Origin: Sphingomonas radiodurans
GTDB lineage: Bacteria; Pseudomonadota; Alphaproteobacteria; Sphingomonadales; Sphingomonadaceae
DNA: 64,000 nucleotides
NCBI RefSeq assembly: GCF_020866845.1
Contig: NZ_CP086594.1
Location: 62,001-126,000, forward strand
Direction: 5' to 3'
The notes below the pieces were generated by a model that was not told the DNA's origin, searched no databases, and saw only the letters and a program-made list of their open reading frames with translations. Positions 1 to 9,328 of this stretch are shown one piece after another. The position numbers and the translations under genes were made by a program. How positions within the stretch are numbered: the first letter of the stretch is position 1; every line of letters begins with the position of its first letter.

Positions 1-1592
1 CAGCACCCGCCACTTCGCTCGCATGCGCCGGCGTCTCGCCATCGAGCCCCAGCGCGTCCGGGCCGAGCCCCAAGATTGCCGCATCGACGAACTGCAGCAC
101 CGGCCGCGTCGAGCGGAACGACGAAACGAGCGACAATTGCTCGAACGGCAGTCCGCGCTCGTGATCGGGCATCCGGTCGTCGCCCTGCACGTCGGCCGCC
201 TTGCGCGCGAAGTGCATCTCGGCAGCGCGGAAGTTGATCGGATCGGTGCCCTGGAAGCCGAAGATCGCCTGCTTGTGGTCGCCGACGGTGAACAGCGTGC
301 GCACCGACGGCGCGTAGACCCCGCGCCCGACGAAATACTCGTCGACCAGCGCGCGCACGATCCGCCACTGCGCCACATTGGTGTCCTGCGCCTCGTCGAT
401 CAGCACATGCTCGGTCGTCTGGTCGAGCTTGAAGCGCACCCACTCGCCGATCCCCGGAATCTCCAGCAAATCGACCGTCGCTGCGATCAGATCGTCGAAA
501 TCGACCAGCCCGCCCCGTCGCTTCGCCGCGGCATAGGCGCGCGCATAATCACGCCCCACCGTCAGCGCATCGGCTAGCAGATCGGCATAGGCCGCGCGAT
601 CGCGCAACGAGAGCAGCTCGGCACAATGATCGCCGATCGCCCCCGCGAGCAGCTCGTAATCCGGCTCGGCCGCAATCAGCTTGGCTGAAGCCTTCCGCGG
701 CTCGCCCCTGCCCGTGTGGAACACACTTCGCAGCACATGAAGCGCCGCCGCCCGCGCCGCGCGCTCGAGCGCCACCCACCCGCTGACCGCCTCGGCATGC
801 TTGATTCCGGTGGCCGTGCCCCACCCCCGGTTCGCCGCCACGACCCGCTCGACGGCATCGAGATCGACCGCATCGCACCCCTCAGCGATGATCGCCTCGA
901 TATCGCCCGATGGCAGCCCAAGCTCGCCGCGCAGCCACGGCTGGATCCCGCTCGGCAGCGCCTCCAGCGCCCGGCCCGCCCGCGCGCACTGATGCAGGAA
1001 CCCCTCCGCCGCGGTTTCGCCCAGCCGCACGCTCAGCCGACCGATCGCCTCGACCGGCCCCGCCCGCCCCTCGCGCTCGGCCGTCACCAGCAGCTCGGCC
1101 AGCGTCGCGCGCGCCAGCACCGCCTCCTCGCGCGGCTCGATCGGCCGGAACCCCGGCACGAGGTTCGCCTCCGCCGGAAACGCCGCGAGCAGCCCCTGGC
1201 AAAATCCATGGATCGTCTGGATCCGCAGCCCCCCGCCCGGCGCGTCGAGCACCTTGGCAAACAGCGTCCGCGCGCGATCCTGCTGCACCGGATCACCCGG
1301 CTCGCCCAGCGCCCGCAGATCTTCGAACAGCGCGCCGGGCTTCATCCGCACCCACGCCGCCAACCGCTGGCTCACCCGCGCCGCCATCTCCGCCGCACCC
1401 GCCTTGGTGAAGGTCAGGCACAAGATCGCCGACGGCTCGACCCCGCGCAGCAACAGCCGAAACACCCGCGCGGACAGCACTTGCGTCTTCCCCGTCCCCG
1501 CCGAGGCCGATAGCCAAACATGCGCATCGGGCGCACTCGCCCGCCGCTGCTCGCCGCGCAAAGGCGGGAGAGGGCGTAAAGCATCACTCATC
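1..1592 (-). CDS. addA: Double-strand break repair helicase AddA (N-terminal part; gene runs off the left edge)
   Basis: AddA is the UvrD-like helicase/nuclease subunit of the AddAB complex, which resects double-strand breaks for RecA. The visible 530 residues start with an ATG and carry the Walker A motif SAGTGKT at about residues 30-36, followed by the UvrD-type stretch LCLTFTKAGAAEMA. The nuclease end of this roughly 1100-residue family is outside the window. The gene lies downstream of addB on the same strand. A 220-bp spacer of palindromic repeats separates the two, unlike the overlapping junctions further upstream. Confidence 0.93.
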
Positions 1593-1601
1593 CGAGCATA
1601 T

Positions 1602-1811
1602 CCCCCTCCCGCTCGCGGGAGGGGTTAGGGGAGGGCATGTCCAAAAGCACCGCACCCAAGAAGGCAGCCCCTCCCCCAGCCCCTCCCGCAAGCGGGACGG
1701 GAGCAAGAAGCCGAAATCCCCTCCTCCGTTCGTCCCGAGCAACGTCGAGGGACATTGCCCCGAGACCACCGCCCGCGGCCATGCCTCGACTTCGCTCGGC
1801 ACGAACGGACA
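1602..1811. repeat. Two families of dispersed palindromic repeats between addB and addA
   Basis: This spacer has no gene. It holds two units built on a CCCCTCCCGC/GCGGGAGGGG palindrome (about 1604-1636 and 1668-1700). An imperfect inverted repeat follows (about 1729-1811) whose arms read CGTTCGTCCCGAGCAACGTC and, inverted at the far end, CGTTCGTGCCGAGCGAAGTC. The second unit recurs inside the cysteine desulfurase gene at 50222-50304, so it is a dispersed element. Confidence 0.7.
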
Positions 1812-1815
1812 CAGC

Positions 1816-4761
1816 CTACTCACGCCCATACCATTCATCCCGCCGCATCAGCTGGTCATACTCGGCATACGGCGCATATTCGGGATTGAGCTTCGCAGTG
1901 AACGCATCGTCCCCGGTCAGCCACCGCGCCGCCGCCTCCGCGAACACCGCACGCGCCTGCCCGACGAACTCGCTGGTCAGGATCCGATCGTTCTTCCCCA
2001 GCGGATCGACCGGCGACGTGACATTCCCAAACGCATCGCGGTTCTTGGCCAGCGACCAATATTCAAAGCCCCCCGCCGTCCCCGAAATCCCAATGAACCC
2101 GCCCGCCTCGGCAATCGCGCCCAACAGCCCCAGCTGCATCGCAAACCCCGCCCGCACCGCCGAGGCCGACGGCGCCTTGCCGGTCTTGTAGTCGACGATC
2201 CCAAGCGTCCCATCCGCGAGTCGATCGATCCGGTCATACCGTCCCGAAAGGTTTACTCCGGCGATCTCCGCCCCACCCTTGCCCTCGGCATTAAGCACCA
2301 CGCGGCCGTCGGCGATCTCTGCCGCCATCGTCTCGGCGATCCACTCGACCCCGGCCAGCAACCGCGGCTGCCATAGTGCGCGCAGCAGCGGGTGAGTCCC
2401 CGGATCCGCCAACATGGCCAGCGCGCGCGGCCGGAGCGCATCGACTCGGCAGTCATCATGCCGCGACCATTCTTCGAGGATGCGATGCACCTCGGTCCCG
2501 CGCCAGGCCGCGCTCGGATCGGCATCCACCGGATCGAGCGCCGCCAGCCGCAGGATGCGCTGTGCGTAGAACGCGAACGGATCCGCCTTCAGCCGATCGA
2601 CTTGCGTCACCGATATCTCACGTGGTCGCAGCGCTGCCGACGGGCGCGGCGCAGGCCGCGCAGCCGGCTGCGGCGTGCCACCATTGTCGATCAGCCGCGC
2701 CCAACCCTGCAACTCGTCATCGCGCGCGCGATCGAACTCGTCCCCCGCCATCGCCGCCAGCCGCAGCCAAAGCCGCGACGGGATCGCCGGCGAGCGCGCA
2801 TCGCGCCTTGCTCGCGTGATCAGCACCGCGGGCGCGCCAAGCCCTTGCCCGAAATCATGCGCCGCCACCCCGATGGCACGCTCCAGCCCCGGCAGCCCGA
2901 GCGCGGCTCGGATACGCGGCGCCAGCCACGGGTCGGGCGCCGGGCTCGCCGGCCACACGCCTTCGTTCAGCCCGCCCAGAATCATCAGATCGGCGGATTG
3001 CAGCCGCGCCTCGATCAATCCGTAGATCGCCAGCCGCGGATGCCCGCCCTGCAGCGGCCGGATCGCCACTTCGTCCATCAGCAGCCGCAACAGCGGCCCC
3101 AAATCGCGCGGCACGACGTCGCGTGGTCCCGCCGGCGCCTCCGCCTCCAGCTCGCCCAGCAAATCCGCCGCCGCGCGCCCCGCCGGCCCGCGCCACGCAT
3201 CGTCCCCCGCGAGCGCACTGGCCGCATCGCGCAGCCCAGCGACCAGCACCGATAACGGTCGCACTCCGTCAACAAACACCGCCCGCAACGGATCGAGCAG
3301 ATCGCGCATCTCACGCCACCACTCGCCCGCCTTCTCGCCGAGACTTGCCTCGATCCCATCGAGCCCCAGCCCCGGCCGCGGCCCGCGCAGCAGGCGGTCG
3401 AGCCGCCGCACCGCCTCCAGCCACCGGCCGCGCGCCTCCCCGGCGCGTACCAGCGGATGCTTCAGCAGCGTCAGCAGCGCGAGTGGCGCGAAATCCTCCG
3501 CCGCCGCCTCGACGATGGCGATCAGCAGCGTCCCCGGCGGCGTGATCGACAGCGGCCGCCCAGCCGTATCGTCGACCTCGATCCCCCAGCGCGCGCAATG
3601 CGCAGACACGCGCCGTGCCAGCGCGCGATCGGGCGTCACCAGCGCCGCCGTGCGATCCGGCACCTCGATCGCCTGCCGCAGCGCGATTGCGATCGCCTGC
3701 GCTTCCTCCGCCGGTGTCGCGAGCTCGGCGACGCGCACCCCGACCAGCTGGCGCTGCTGTGGCCGAAGCTCGGTCCAGCGCGCGGTGAAATCCGCCGGCG
3801 CCAGCGCCGTCGCGATCGCCCGCCCGCGCGCCGCCGACGCATCGTGATCGCTGCCGTCGGGCCAGATCGCCGCATCCTCGCGCGCCAGCCCCATCCGCGC
3901 CAGCAATTGCTTGAGGTGGAATTGCGGATGCACCTCGATCGATCGCGGCGTCCGCCCCGTCACTGGATCGGCGCTGTGCGGCCCCAGCGCATCCCATTCC
4001 GCGTCCGGCATCGCCCGATCGAGCCCCGCAAGCACGACCAGACCATTGGGCAACTCGGCCACCCGCGCCAGCATCGCCGCCACGGATGGGGCCGCATCGG
4101 TGATGCCCGCCGCACAGACGAACCCACCCGGCGGCGCGTCCCACCAGCGGTCGGCAAGCCGCCGCAACAACATGCTCCGCCGTGTCGCGACATCGATCCG
4201 CCCCAGCCGCGCCAGCTCGCCCGGCCAGCGATCGATCACCACCTGGAACAGCGCCACGGCCGACCGCCAATGCTCGGTCAGTTCGCCCAAATCCAGGTCC
4301 GCCAGCGCCCTCGATTCGACCTCCTCGACGATCAACTGGTCCAGCGTTCGCGCCAGCTCCCCCGCCAGCCGCACCGCCTCCGCCGCATCGAGCGTTGGCC
4401 GCGCCTCCTGCACCAGCCGCGCCAGGATCATCCGTCGTGCAAGCGGCGTTACGGCCGGCGGCGGCGGATCGGGTGCATCGGCCGGGTCGAGCGCCACGCC
4501 GATCGCCTCGCCCAGATCGTCAGCCCCGATCGCCACCAGCCGCGGCAGCACCAGCGCGCCGCCGCTTGCACGCACGAACGCGCTCGTCACCGCCAGCTTC
4601 GCGCGATTGTTCGGCAGCAGCACCAGCCCGCGCGCAAGCCCCAACGGTTCCCCGCCAAAGCGACGGATCAGCCCAGCGACGAGCGCATCGGCGAATGCTC
4701 GATGCGCCGGGATGGTGAAGAGCCCCAGACTCCTCGATCCAGCCCCGCGCCGCTCAGCCAT
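1816..4761 (-). CDS. addB: Double-strand break repair protein AddB
   Basis: AddB is the partner of AddA in the AddAB helicase-nuclease that processes double-strand ends. The 981-residue product has the length and layout of alphaproteobacterial AddB: a degenerate helicase-like N-terminal part (FTIPAHRAFADAL, LLPNNRAKL) and a C-terminal RecB-type nuclease domain with the catalytic stretch GIVDYKTGKAP near residue 850. Its ATG overlaps the end of the preceding uridylyltransferase gene by 8 nt, so it is probably translated from the same messenger. Confidence 0.95.
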   Translation of the reverse strand: MAERRGAGSRSLGLFTIPAHRAFADALVAGLIRRFGGEPLGLARGLVLLPNNRAKLAVTSAFVRASGGALVLPRLVAIGADDLGEAIGVALDPADAPDPPPPAVTPLARRMILARLVQEARPTLDAAEAVRLAGELARTLDQLIVEEVESRALADLDLGELTEHWRSAVALFQVVIDRWPGELARLGRIDVATRRSMLLRRLADRWWDAPPGGFVCAAGITDAAPSVAAMLARVAELPNGLVVLAGLDRAMPDAEWDALGPHSADPVTGRTPRSIEVHPQFHLKQLLARMGLAREDAAIWPDGSDHDASAARGRAIATALAPADFTARWTELRPQQRQLVGVRVAELATPAEEAQAIAIALRQAIEVPDRTAALVTPDRALARRVSAHCARWGIEVDDTAGRPLSITPPGTLLIAIVEAAAEDFAPLALLTLLKHPLVRAGEARGRWLEAVRRLDRLLRGPRPGLGLDGIEASLGEKAGEWWREMRDLLDPLRAVFVDGVRPLSVLVAGLRDAASALAGDDAWRGPAGRAAADLLGELEAEAPAGPRDVVPRDLGPLLRLLMDEVAIRPLQGGHPRLAIYGLIEARLQSADLMILGGLNEGVWPASPAPDPWLAPRIRAALGLPGLERAIGVAAHDFGQGLGAPAVLITRARRDARSPAIPSRLWLRLAAMAGDEFDRARDDELQGWARLIDNGGTPQPAARPAPRPSAALRPREISVTQVDRLKADPFAFYAQRILRLAALDPVDADPSAAWRGTEVHRILEEWSRHDDCRVDALRPRALAMLADPGTHPLLRALWQPRLLAGVEWIAETMAAEIADGRVVLNAEGKGGAEIAGVNLSGRYDRIDRLADGTLGIVDYKTGKAPSASAVRAGFAMQLGLLGAIAEAGGFIGISGTAGGFEYWSLAKNRDAFGNVTSPVDPLGKNDRILTSEFVGQARAVFAEAAARWLTGDDAFTAKLNPEYAPYAEYDQLMRRDEWYGRE

Positions 4762-5506
4762 CGATGCTCAGGGCCTCCGCGCGCGCCACAGCCGCCGGCG
4801 TGCCCACGTCGACCCACAATCCCTGATGCGCCAGGCCATAAGCGCGGCCTGCGGCAATCGCGCGCTCCCAGAATACCATCGTCGAGAACGGCCCCTCCGG
4901 CGCGTCGATGAGGATCGCCGGGTTCAGGATCTGCACCCCGATGTACACGAACGGCGCCAGCCGCCCGCGCTGCCGCCGCCCGGTGATCCGGCCATCCGCC
5001 GCGATATGGAAATCGCCCTGCCCGCCGTGGCAATGCGCGCGCGCCAGCGGCACCACCAGCAGCAACACGTCCATCAGCGCCGGATCCCACCGCGCCGCCA
5101 GCAGCGACAAGGCATCCACCGGCCCGTCGAGCCAGTAATTGTCGCTGTTGACCACGTAGATCGGGTCGTCGCCAAGCAACGCCTTCGCCTTGATCAGCCC
5201 CCCGCCCGTTTCGAGCAGCGCCCCGCGCTCGTCCGACACGACGATCTCAATCCCCTCGACCGAGGCGAGATGCGCCTCCAGCGTGTCGGCCAGATAATGG
5301 ACGTTGACCACCGCACGCTTCACCCCCGCCGCGCGCAGATGATCGAACGTATGGTCGAGCAGCGTCTTGCCGCCGACCGGGATCAGCGGCTTGGGCCGCG
5401 TCGCCGTCAGCGGCCGCATTCGCTTGCCGAGCCCGGCGGCCATCACCATCGCCGTCGTCGGCACCGCAGCGGTCGGCACCGGCCGGATCGCACGCACCCG
5501 AGTCAT
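4754..5506 (-). CDS. murU: N-acetylmuramate 1-phosphate uridylyltransferase (MurU-type nucleotidyltransferase)
   Basis: This nucleotidyltransferase probably makes UDP-N-acetylmuramic acid from MurNAc-1-phosphate in the recycling bypass known from Pseudomonas and Caulobacter. The 250-residue protein opens with the nucleotide-binding signature AAGLGKRMRPLT and the KPLIPV motif, has YVVNSDNYW as the metal-site aspartate region, and ends WVDVGTPAAVARAEAL as in this family. The start at 5506 is chosen because its ATG forms an ATGA overlap with the stop of the kinase gene; a longer frame to 5566 would lie inside the kinase. Substrate is inferred from family and neighbour. Confidence 0.85.
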   Translation of the reverse strand: MTRVRAIRPVPTAAVPTTAMVMAAGLGKRMRPLTATRPKPLIPVGGKTLLDHTFDHLRAAGVKRAVVNVHYLADTLEAHLASVEGIEIVVSDERGALLETGGGLIKAKALLGDDPIYVVNSDNYWLDGPVDALSLLAARWDPALMDVLLLVVPLARAHCHGGQGDFHIAADGRITGRRQRGRLAPFVYIGVQILNPAILIDAPEGPFSTMVFWERAIAAGRAYGLAHQGLWVDVGTPAAVARAEALSIDG

Positions 5507-6474
5507 CGCGCGCTCAGAACCAGCGGATCGCCGCGCAGTTCGGCGGGCACGTTGGCGTCGAACCATGCCGCGACCGGTGCCAGCACCGGCGCGGCCAGAT
5601 CACGCTCCAGATAGCGCCACACCCGCGGGCACAGCGAGGGATAGCGCGGCTTGCCGTCACGCTGCCAAAGCCGCGTGAAGATCCCCAGGACCTTGGCGTT
5701 CCGCTGCGCGCCGAGCACATGATAAGCCCGCATGAATGCCGCGCCTTCGCCGGTAGCGCCGCGATATCGATCGAGCATCGCCTGCTCCAGCGCCGGATCG
5801 ACATCGCGCCGCGCATCCTGCAGCAGCGAGACGAGATCATACGCCGGATGCCCCGCCAGCGCGTCTTGGAAGTCGAGCAGCCCAAGCGAACGATCGGCAC
5901 CCACCAGCATCAGATTTTCAGCGTGGTAGTCGCGCAGCACCGTCACCGCCCGCTCCGCCTTGGCCTGCCCGAACACCGCGTCCCACGCCACGACATAGCC
6001 AGCCGCATCCACCGACAGCCCCAGCGCAGGGCAATACCATTCGACGAACAGCCCCGCCTCGCGCTGCAACTCAGCACGATCATAGGCCCGCCAGTCACCC
6101 GCCGGATGCGCGCGCAAAGCGATCAGCACGTCGACCGCATCGGCATACAGCGCCGGCGCCACGCTCGGATCGTCGTCGATCGCCTCGCGCATCCGGGCGT
6201 CGCCGAAATCCTCGATCAGCACGAGGCCCTGCGCGGCGTCGAGCGCATGGATCGCCGGCGCCGCAAAGCCTCGCTCCGCCAGCCACCGCGCGACCGAAAC
6301 GAACGGCCCCGTGTCCTCGTGCGGCGGCGGTGCATCCATCAGGATTGCATGCCTTTCCCCGGCTATCACACGGAAATAGCGACGAAACGAGGCATCCCCC
6401 GCAAGCGGCAGCACCGCCGCCTCGCCCCATCCGTGCGCGACCAGGAAGGCGCGCGCGCCGGCGGGCGGAGTCAT
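5503..6474 (-). CDS. amgK: Anomeric cell-wall amino-sugar kinase (AmgK-type phosphotransferase)
   Basis: This aminoglycoside-phosphotransferase-fold kinase should phosphorylate MurNAc/GlcNAc at the anomeric carbon, feeding the adjacent uridylyltransferase. The 323 residues contain GDASFRRYFRV at the N-terminus, the catalytic-loop motif LRDYHAENLML and the metal motif GLLDFQDALAGHPAYDLVSL, all typical of the family. The ATG at 6474 overlaps the tsaE stop as ATGA; another in-frame ATG lies 12 nt upstream. The tight coupling of kinase and uridylyltransferase supports a MurNAc recycling pathway that bypasses de novo UDP-MurNAc synthesis. Confidence 0.85.
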   Translation of the reverse strand: MTPPAGARAFLVAHGWGEAAVLPLAGDASFRRYFRVIAGERHAILMDAPPPHEDTGPFVSVARWLAERGFAAPAIHALDAAQGLVLIEDFGDARMREAIDDDPSVAPALYADAVDVLIALRAHPAGDWRAYDRAELQREAGLFVEWYCPALGLSVDAAGYVVAWDAVFGQAKAERAVTVLRDYHAENLMLVGADRSLGLLDFQDALAGHPAYDLVSLLQDARRDVDPALEQAMLDRYRGATGEGAAFMRAYHVLGAQRNAKVLGIFTRLWQRDGKPRYPSLCPRVWRYLERDLAAPVLAPVAAWFDANVPAELRGDPLVLSAR

Positions 6475-6926
6475 GTCAACGGCCATCGCCGCTCCCATGC
6501 CGCCGGCACCTGCCAAGTCAAGCGCCGCGCGCCGTCCGGTTCGGTCGCCAGCGTCAGTCGCAGCGCCTCGGGCCACGCCTGCGCCCCCGCCCGATCGGGC
6601 CATTCCACCACCAGAGCCGAATCATAAAGCGCCTCGTCGAGGCCCAGCTCACCAAGCTCCGCCACATCTTCGACGCGATACAGGTCGACATGCACCACCG
6701 GCAGCCGCACTTCGGGCGGCGCATAAGGCTGAACGATCGCAAAGCTCGGGCTCGGCGCCTCACCCACCAGTCCCAGTGCCGCCAGCAGCCCACGCGCGAT
6801 GCTCGTCTTGCCAGCGCCGAGCGGCCCCTCCAGCGTGATCACGTCACCCACCCGCAGCACGGCGGCGAGCGCAGCCCCAACCGCCTCGGTCGCCGCCGGA
6901 TCGGCCAGCCGCATGCCCTCAGTCAT
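6471..6926 (-). CDS. tsaE: tRNA threonylcarbamoyladenosine biosynthesis ATPase TsaE
   Basis: TsaE is the ATPase that, with TsaB and TsaD, turns over the complex making the t6A modification at tRNA position 37. The 151-residue protein has the Walker A motif GPLGAGKTS (residues 34-42), then SPSFAIVQPY and HVDLYRVED, and a C-terminal VVEWPDRAG segment, all diagnostic. Its ATG overlaps the stop of the upstream kinase-like gene by four bases, and its own stop overlaps amgK in the same way, so it sits in the middle of a translationally coupled string. Confidence 0.95.
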   Translation of the reverse strand: MTEGMRLADPAATEAVGAALAAVLRVGDVITLEGPLGAGKTSIARGLLAALGLVGEAPSPSFAIVQPYAPPEVRLPVVHVDLYRVEDVAELGELGLDEALYDSALVVEWPDRAGAQAWPEALRLTLATEPDGARRLTWQVPAAWERRWPLT

Positions 6927-9265
6927 CGCCGTGGCACCTCCGCGGTCACCAGCGAACCCATGCCCAGCTCGCTCACCAGCGACACCGTGCCACCATGCGC
7001 CTCGACAAATTGCCGCGCGAGCGGCAGGCCCAGATCGAGCGCGCGTTCGCCGCGCCCTGTCGCCGATGGCTGCGCAAAGCGATCGAACGCCCGCGCCGCC
7101 GCCGCCGCGTCCATCCCCTCGCCATCGTCCGACACGACGATCCGCGCCCGCTGCGCATTGCCGTCGGTGTGGAGCAGCACGCGCCCGCCGCGCTGCGTCG
7201 CGCCGATCGCATGGCGCAGCAGATGCTCGATCACCTCGCGCAATCGCTGCGGATCCCCCGCCACCCGTCCCGTCGTCCGCGCGATCTCCACCGCCAGATC
7301 GATCCCGCGTTCGCCCGCCACTGGCCGCAGCGCATCGGCCGCCGCGCGCGCGGTCTGCGCCAGATCGACATCGGCGCGCGTCAGCGGCGCATCGGTCTCG
7401 CCCTGCGTCAGGTCGAGCACGTCATCGATCAGCAGCCCGAGTCGCCCGACCGAATCGAGGATCGCCTCGACATAAGTGTCTGCCTGCTTGGGCAGTTTGC
7501 CGGCATAGCCACCGTGCAGCATCTCCGCGAACCCGCTGATCGAGGTCAGCGGCGTGCGCAATTCGTAGCTCATGTTCGCGACGAATGCGGTCTTCATCTT
7601 GTCCGCCGCCTCCAGCGCCTCGGCGCGATCGCGCAGGGCCTGTTCGGCGCGGCGGCTGTCGGTGATGTCGAGCATCGTGAACAGCGCATTCCCGTCCGGC
7701 AGCGGCACCGCGGCGAATTCGAAATGCCGCCCGTCCGCCAGCGCCACCCGCCCGCCGCGCTGCTGCCGATCGGTGGTGGCCGATCGCACGAGGTCGGTCA
7801 CCAGCTTGCCGCGATTCGGATTGCGCAGCTTGGGCGCGATCTTCTCCGCCACCGCATCGACGCGCGGATGCCCGCTGAGGAATTCCTCCTCCAGCTCCCA
7901 CAATGCGCGAAAGCGGTTGTTCCACAATTGCAGCCGTCCGTCCGCGGCGAACACGCCCAGCGCCTCGAACAGATTGTCGAACGTCGCGGTGCGCACCCGC
8001 AGCAACGTGTCGCGCGCCGAGGCGAGCTGCACTTGCTCGGTGCGATCCTCGAAGATCAGTAGCAGGCTGCCGTCGGGCAGCAATTGCGGAACGACGCGGA
8101 TGTAGACGCCGCCCGGCAGATGCCACGTCTCCTCGGTCGCTGCATCGGTGCGCACGAACCAGTCGCGCCGCTCCATCTTCCAACCGGGGAAATCGCGCAC
8201 CTCGGGCAGCCGATTGGCCTCGCGCATCCGTTCGAGCACGCGATCGAATTCGGGCCGGTCGGACAGCCATTCACTGCGCATCGCAAACATCCGCCGGAAC
8301 GGCTGGTTGCAGAACACGAGCGCGCGATCGCGACCGAATTGCGCGACGCCCGCTGACAGCCGGTCGAGCATCGCGCGCTGCGCCTCGGCGAACCGCTGCT
8401 CGCGCGCCTGCGCTTCCTCCAGTTCCTCGACGTCGATCGCGAACCCGGCGACGCCGCCGCCGGTAAGCGGCACGTCGTGCAATTGCATCGACCGTCGCGC
8501 GCCGCCGATCGTCGCCGGCAACACGCGGATCTCGGGCCGCCCCGAATCGCGCGCCGCCGCGGCGCCAGCGAGCGGGCCACCCTGCCCCGATCCCTCGATC
8601 AGCTCGAGCCCGCGTGCGACCACGTCCGCCGCATCCGCGCCTTCGACCGCGCGAACATAGGCCGTGTTCGCCATCGCCAGCCGCAGGTCCGGCCCGCGAT
8701 ACCACATCGGCAGCGGCGCTGCCTCGATCAGCCCGGTCAGCGCGTCGAAGGCGGCGCGCACCCGCCCTTCCTCCGTCGCCAGCCGCTCGACCTCGGCCTG
8801 CGCCTCGCTCGCGTCATGCACCCACAGCACCACGTCGCCGCTGCTCAGCCCCAACGCGGCGCGCTCGCCGCGCAGCGTCAGCATCCGCTTCGCATCGCGC
8901 GGGCGCACTTGCCGCACGAAGGGCCGGCCCGATCGCTGCACCGCGAGAATGTCGGCGATCACCGCGCGCGCGTCGGCCGGGTCGAGCCCGCCGCCAGCGC
9001 CGCTCAGCCCGTCGAGATCGGTGATCGGCTGCGCGAGCCCCAGCAGGTCGGCGACCCGCGGCGGCATCGCGACCCGCCGGTCGGCGCGGATCAGCACCGC
9101 CTGCATCGGCGCCCCCGCCAGCAGCGCCTCCGCCACCCGTCGTCCTTCGCGCTCGCGCGCCGCCTCGCCCATCGCGCGCAAGCCCCGGTGCAGCGCGACG
9201 CTCGCCGCCGCGATCAGCAGCAGCAGAATAGCGCCGGCGGCAATCAACAGGGGCGTGCTCAGCAA
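6923..9265 (-). CDS. divL: DivL-type PAS sensor kinase with tyrosine in the H-box
   Basis: DivL controls the CckA-CtrA cell-cycle pathway in alphaproteobacteria. This 780-residue protein has one N-terminal membrane segment (about residues 5-25), several PAS-like sensor regions, a dimerisation/H-box region and a HATPase domain with SDDGEGMD and LGLPLARQFVEAHGG. At residue 567 the H-box reads MSYELRTPL, so the usual phospho-accepting histidine is tyrosine. The codon is TAC at 7567-7565, read directly. Caulobacter DivL (769 aa) carries the same substitution at Tyr550, and length and the downstream tsaE agree. It starts 63 nt after mltG and overlaps tsaE by ATGA. Confidence 0.88.
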   Translation of the reverse strand: MLSTPLLIAAGAILLLLIAAASVALHRGLRAMGEAAREREGRRVAEALLAGAPMQAVLIRADRRVAMPPRVADLLGLAQPITDLDGLSGAGGGLDPADARAVIADILAVQRSGRPFVRQVRPRDAKRMLTLRGERAALGLSSGDVVLWVHDASEAQAEVERLATEEGRVRAAFDALTGLIEAAPLPMWYRGPDLRLAMANTAYVRAVEGADAADVVARGLELIEGSGQGGPLAGAAAARDSGRPEIRVLPATIGGARRSMQLHDVPLTGGGVAGFAIDVEELEEAQAREQRFAEAQRAMLDRLSAGVAQFGRDRALVFCNQPFRRMFAMRSEWLSDRPEFDRVLERMREANRLPEVRDFPGWKMERRDWFVRTDAATEETWHLPGGVYIRVVPQLLPDGSLLLIFEDRTEQVQLASARDTLLRVRTATFDNLFEALGVFAADGRLQLWNNRFRALWELEEEFLSGHPRVDAVAEKIAPKLRNPNRGKLVTDLVRSATTDRQQRGGRVALADGRHFEFAAVPLPDGNALFTMLDITDSRRAEQALRDRAEALEAADKMKTAFVANMSYELRTPLTSISGFAEMLHGGYAGKLPKQADTYVEAILDSVGRLGLLIDDVLDLTQGETDAPLTRADVDLAQTARAAADALRPVAGERGIDLAVEIARTTGRVAGDPQRLREVIEHLLRHAIGATQRGGRVLLHTDGNAQRARIVVSDDGEGMDAAAAARAFDRFAQPSATGRGERALDLGLPLARQFVEAHGGTVSLVSELGMGSLVTAEVPRR

Positions 9266-9328
9266 GGCGCGAAATATCCGGTGGACGTGCTCGCCGGTTC
9301 TACCCGCCCGGCCTGCGAATGAAACAGT

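Noticed and set aside
3457..4911. Long plus-strand frame (484 codons) opposite addB
   Set aside because: Arg/Pro/His-rich translation without domains, fully antisense to a clear addB. Long antisense frames are expected in GC-rich DNA.
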